Source of the DNA: Synechococcales cyanobacterium CNB
GTDB taxonomy: Bacteria > Planctomycetota > Phycisphaerae > Phycisphaerales > UBA1924
Reading direction: 5' to 3'
Assembly: GCA_030263455.1 (NCBI GenBank)
Contig: SZOZ01000013.1
Location: forward strand, 1-64,000
Length of the DNA stretch: 64,000 bases
Each line of letters begins with the position of its first letter. Position 1 is the stretch's first letter. Under the pieces are notes generated by a model. That model was given only the letters and a program-made list of their open reading frames with translations. It was not told where the DNA came from and made no database searches. This document shows, in pieces, positions 61,774-64,000 of this stretch. Position numbers and translations under genes: made by a program.

Positions 61774-62586
61774 ATGCGGGTTGCAGTCCTCATCCCGGCG
61801 GCCGGATACTCCAAGCGGTATGCCGAGGCGGACCCGCTCGGGGGAGCGCGGTCGAAGCTGGACGAGGACCTGGGCGGTCGGCCTGTCCTGCAGCGGACGG
61901 TCGAGTTGTTCGCCAACTACGCCTCCCCGGACGTCACGATCGCGGGAATCGTCGTTGCCGGGCCGCACGACGAGGCCGCGTTCGACGAGTTCCGGTTGCG
62001 TTACGGCGACAAGATGGGACTGCTGGGGGTGTCGATCTGCCGCGGCGGGAAGACGCACCGCTACGAGACGGTCAAGGCCGCGCTCGATCATGTTCCCGCG
62101 GACGCGACGCACGTCGCGGTGCACGACGCAGCCAGGCCCTGCGCCTCGCAGGCGCTGTTGGACCGGGTGTTCGACGCGGCATCGCGCCACCCGGCCGTCG
62201 TGCCTGCGATCGAAGTCTCCGACACGCTCAAGCGCCTGTCGGACGAGGAAGTGGACGACCCGGGCGCGGACCCGCTCGCGGCCATCCTTGGCGCAGGCAA
62301 GCGGCATCCGCTCCGTGCGGTCGAGGCAACAGTCGAGCGAGATCGGCTGGTGGCGGTGCAGACGCCGCAGGTGTACGAGGCGGCCCTGCTCAAGGAGGTC
62401 TACGCTCAGTCGAACATCGACTGCACGGACGACGCCACGCTGGTCGAACGTCTGGGGCGGCGCGTGGTGGTGGTCGAGGGCGACCCGCTGAACGTGAAGA
62501 TCACCCGCCCGGTGGACCTGCGGATCGCGCGGGCCGTGCTGGGCGTGAGCGGTCCGGCGGAGCGGCCGGTCCACAAGCGGTTCTGA
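61774..62586 (+). CDS. ispD: 2-C-methyl-D-erythritol 4-phosphate cytidylyltransferase
   Basis: IspD joins CTP to methylerythritol phosphate in the non-mevalonate isoprenoid pathway. The 270-residue protein has the N-terminal nucleotide loop V-L-I-P-A-A-G-Y-S-K-R-Y, which departs from the common A-A-G-x-G-x-R-M, and S-K-L-D-E-D-L. V-A-V-H-D-A-A-R-P-C, V-Q-T-P-Q-V-Y and C-T-D-D-A-T-L-V-E are as in the family, as is the closing N-V-K-I-T-R-P-V-D-L. An insertion around residues 150-175 makes it about 35 residues longer than E. coli IspD. hpt follows 34 nt downstream. Confidence 0.9.
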   Translation: MRVAVLIPAAGYSKRYAEADPLGGARSKLDEDLGGRPVLQRTVELFANYASPDVTIAGIVVAGPHDEAAFDEFRLRYGDKMGLLGVSICRGGKTHRYETVKAALDHVPADATHVAVHDAARPCASQALLDRVFDAASRHPAVVPAIEVSDTLKRLSDEEVDDPGADPLAAILGAGKRHPLRAVEATVERDRLVAVQTPQVYEAALLKEVYAQSNIDCTDDATLVERLGRRVVVVEGDPLNVKITRPVDLRIARAVLGVSGPAERPVHKRF

Positions 62587-62608
62587 ACGGGCGGTGTCGG
62601 CGCGGGGG

Positions 62609-62614
62609 TATGCT
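62609..62614 (+). promoter_or_regulatory. -10 box TATGCT, start-proximal (hpt)
   Basis: TATGCT lies 6 nt before the GTG at 62621. It supports that GTG over the one at 62594, which is upstream of the box. Confidence 0.55.
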
Positions 62615-62620
62615 GGCGGC

Positions 62621-63202
62621 GTGTTCCCCGAGATCGAACGAGTCCTGATCGGCCGCGAGACCATCGCCCGGCGTGTGCGCGAGCTGGGGGCGTCGCTCGC
62701 GAGCGACCTGCGCCGCGACGTCGAGCGAGGCGGGGCGAGCGCGGGCGACGGCGACCGCGTCGTCATCATTCCGATCATGTCCGGGGCGATGGTCTTCGGC
62801 GCGGACCTGATCCGCGAGTTGCCGCTGAAGTTGAGGTTGGAACTGGTGGCGGTGAGCAGTTACCCGGGTCGCTCGCTGGAGAGCAAAGGGGCGGCGATCC
62901 GGTCGGAACTGCCGCGCACGCTCGGGGGCCGGCACGTCGTGATCGTCGATGACATCCTCGACTCGGGGCAGACGATCGCGATGGTGCGTCGGCTGGTGGA
63001 GGAGCAGACGCCGGCGTCGGTGCGGGCGTGCGTGCTGCTGCGCAAGGACGTGCGGCGCGCGGTGAGCGAGGCCGAAGGCGCACGGGCGGAGTACGTCGGG
63101 TTCGATATCCCGGACGAGTTCGTCGTGGGGTACGGGCTGGACTACGACGGGTATTACCGGAACTACCCGGAGATCGCGACGCTCAAGCGCGAGGCGTTGT
63201 AA
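62621..63202 (+). CDS. hpt: Hypoxanthine phosphoribosyltransferase
   Basis: The enzyme salvages hypoxanthine and guanine to IMP and GMP with PRPP. The 193-residue protein has I-P-I-M-S-G-A-M-V-F near residue 50, the flexible loop V-S-S-Y, and the PRPP-binding motif V-V-I-V-D-D-I-L-D-S-G-Q-T near residue 107. The purine-binding end F-D-I-P-D-E-F-V-V-G-Y-G-L-D-Y is also present. The start is GTG at 62621, after a TATGCT box. The 45 nt after the stop are a purine-rich repeat-like tract leading into the next gene. Confidence 0.92.
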   Translation: MFPEIERVLIGRETIARRVRELGASLASDLRRDVERGGASAGDGDRVVIIPIMSGAMVFGADLIRELPLKLRLELVAVSSYPGRSLESKGAAIRSELPRTLGGRHVVIVDDILDSGQTIAMVRRLVEEQTPASVRACVLLRKDVRRAVSEAEGARAEYVGFDIPDEFVVGYGLDYDGYYRNYPEIATLKREAL

Positions 63203-63247
63203 CAACAGAGGGCGAAGGCGGGAGTGGGGAAGCGAGGGAGTGAAGGA
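63203..63247. repeat. Purine-rich degenerate repeat tract
   Basis: The spacer is built of variations on GGGAGTG/GAAGCGAGGGAGTGAAGG. Similar phrases (GAAGTGA, GGCGGAGTGG) occur after arsM (28409-28442) and before the hairpin at 56140-56167. They are too degenerate to be a tandem array in the strict sense. Confidence 0.45.
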
Positions 63248-64000
63248 GTGACAAAGCGGGCCGAGGGAGACGAGGGGTCTGCGCCGGAGGGCGAACGGAC
63301 GCTCGTGTCGCTCCGGCCGAGCGGGCTGTCGATCGTCCTGCGATCGGTCGTGCCCGTGGCCGCGCTGTGCGTGCTGGCGTTGGCGTTGGCGTGGCCGGCG
63401 GCGCGGGGCGGCGTGCCGGGGGTTGCGGCGGCGGCGGGGTGGACGGTGCTGGCGGTCGGCGCGCTCAAACTGTTCTGGGAAACGGCCGTCTGGGCGAGCA
63501 GGCGCTACGTGCTGACGGATCGGCGCGTGGCGCGCGTGTCCGGCGTGCTACGGCGCGTCACGGTCGAGGCGCGGCTGGAGCGCGTGCAGCACGTCGTGCT
63601 CTACCGCTCGCTCGGCGAGCGCTTGCTCGGCCTGGGAACGATCGGGTTCGCGACCGCGGGCACCGACACGATCGAGGTCGCGTGGGTGATGATCGCCCGG
63701 CCGCACGAGGTCTGGGCTACGGCGAAGGAAGCGATCGACAGGCGCACGGGCGAGACGCTCATGACACCGGGGACGGAACGGCGTGCGTGCGAGACTCCCC
63801 CGCCACCAAGTGAGGGCAAGGCGCTCGTGCTCGGGTTGGCGGGCGGGATCGGGGCGGGCAAGAGCGCGGTGGCGGCGGAGTTCGCGCGGCGCGGGTGCGT
63901 GGTCATCGACTCGGACGCCGAAGCGAAGGCCGCGCTGGACCGGCCCGAGGTACGCGAGCAGTTGCGGCGGTGGTGGGGCGAGCGGGTGATCGGCGCGGGC
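63248..64000 (+). CDS. coaE: Membrane PH-domain protein fused to dephospho-CoA kinase (partial)
   Basis: The frame runs from a GTG at 63248 to the window edge (251 codons, incomplete). Residues 30-75 hold two membrane helices (V-V-P-V-A-A-L-C-V-L-A-L-A-L-A-W and W-T-V-L-A-V-G-A-L). Residues 85-165 are a bacterial PH domain (R-R-Y-V-L-T-D-R-R-V-A-R-V-S-G, then L-E-R-V-Q-H-V-V-L). After a proline linker, residues 193 onward read L-V-L-G-L-A-G-G-I-G-A-G-K-S (Lys205) and C-V-V-I-D-S-D-A-E-A, the start of CoaE, which phosphorylates dephospho-CoA in the last step of CoA synthesis. No stop separates the two parts in this frame. GAAGGA lies just before the GTG. Confidence 0.78.
   Translation, partial: MTKRAEGDEGSAPEGERTLVSLRPSGLSIVLRSVVPVAALCVLALALAWPAARGGVPGVAAAAGWTVLAVGALKLFWETAVWASRRYVLTDRRVARVSGVLRRVTVEARLERVQHVVLYRSLGERLLGLGTIGFATAGTDTIEVAWVMIARPHEVWATAKEAIDRRTGETLMTPGTERRACETPPPPSEGKALVLGLAGGIGAGKSAVAAEFARRGCVVIDSDAEAKAALDRPEVREQLRRWWGERVIGAG

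Overview
The window is about 64 kb of GC-rich, gene-dense bacterial chromosome. Its gene content looks most like a planctomycete of the Phycisphaerae type. The pointers are a small zinc-ribbon family with a C-P-V-C-R-Y-D-L-R signature, a DUF1080 lipoprotein, a GFSLIEV pseudopilin, and housekeeping genes scattered singly rather than held in classical operons. The assignment is an inference; there is no rRNA or ribosomal protein gene to test it. There is no phage, plasmid, CRISPR array or intact insertion sequence.

Layout. 0.3-1.5 kb: two small heat-shock proteins and a tRNA-Ser. 1.6-8.9 kb: glycogen phosphorylase and a phosphohexomutase, a PTPS-III type pterin enzyme overlapping polyphosphate kinase, and a flavoprotein. 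9-16.9 kb: HEAT and TPR proteins, Nudix, dnaX (with a convincing -1 frameshift signal), a DUF1080 lipoprotein and trmB. 17-25.5 kb: hybrid histidine kinase, queC-queE-queD (preQ0 synthesis), HtrA protease and polA. 25.6-28.4 kb: an arsenic operon arsR-arsC-acr3-arsM with a clear promoter and operator. 28.5-36.1 kb: prmC, a large fliD, two membrane-associated proteins, a short aldehyde dehydrogenase and a saccharopine dehydrogenase-like protein. 36.1-38.8 kb is the accessory patch: decayed zinc-ribbon genes, palindromic repeats, and a lower-GC DUF3883 nuclease-like gene bracketed by 51-bp direct repeats. 38.9-56.1 kb: amidohydrolase, RND pump pair, DASS transporter, orphan adenine methylase, ilvE, pheT, an HscA-like Hsp70 and a large secreted protein. 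56.2-57.3 kb: cytosine deaminase next to a broken upp. 57.6-60.3 kb: a four-gene operon (pseudopilin, 12-cysteine secreted protein, membrane-anchored secreted protein, interrupted MauE-like protein) driven by a promoter whose spacer holds a 13-base C run. 60.4-64 kb: a conserved unknown, ispD, hpt, and a PH-domain/CoaE fusion running off the end.

Themes worth following. (1) dnaX carries G GGA AAA, a 7-nt spacer and a 9-bp GC hairpin; a -1 shift there joins the short product to a C-terminal domain in the other frame. (2) The pseudopilin operon promoter looks phase-variable. (3) At least 16 genes have a TANNNT box 5-8 nt before the start codon, which suggests leaderless mRNAs. (4) Two pterin synthases carry different active-site signatures, one for folate and one for queuosine. 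(5) Intergenic spaces carry families of short degenerate repeats, some as inverted pairs.
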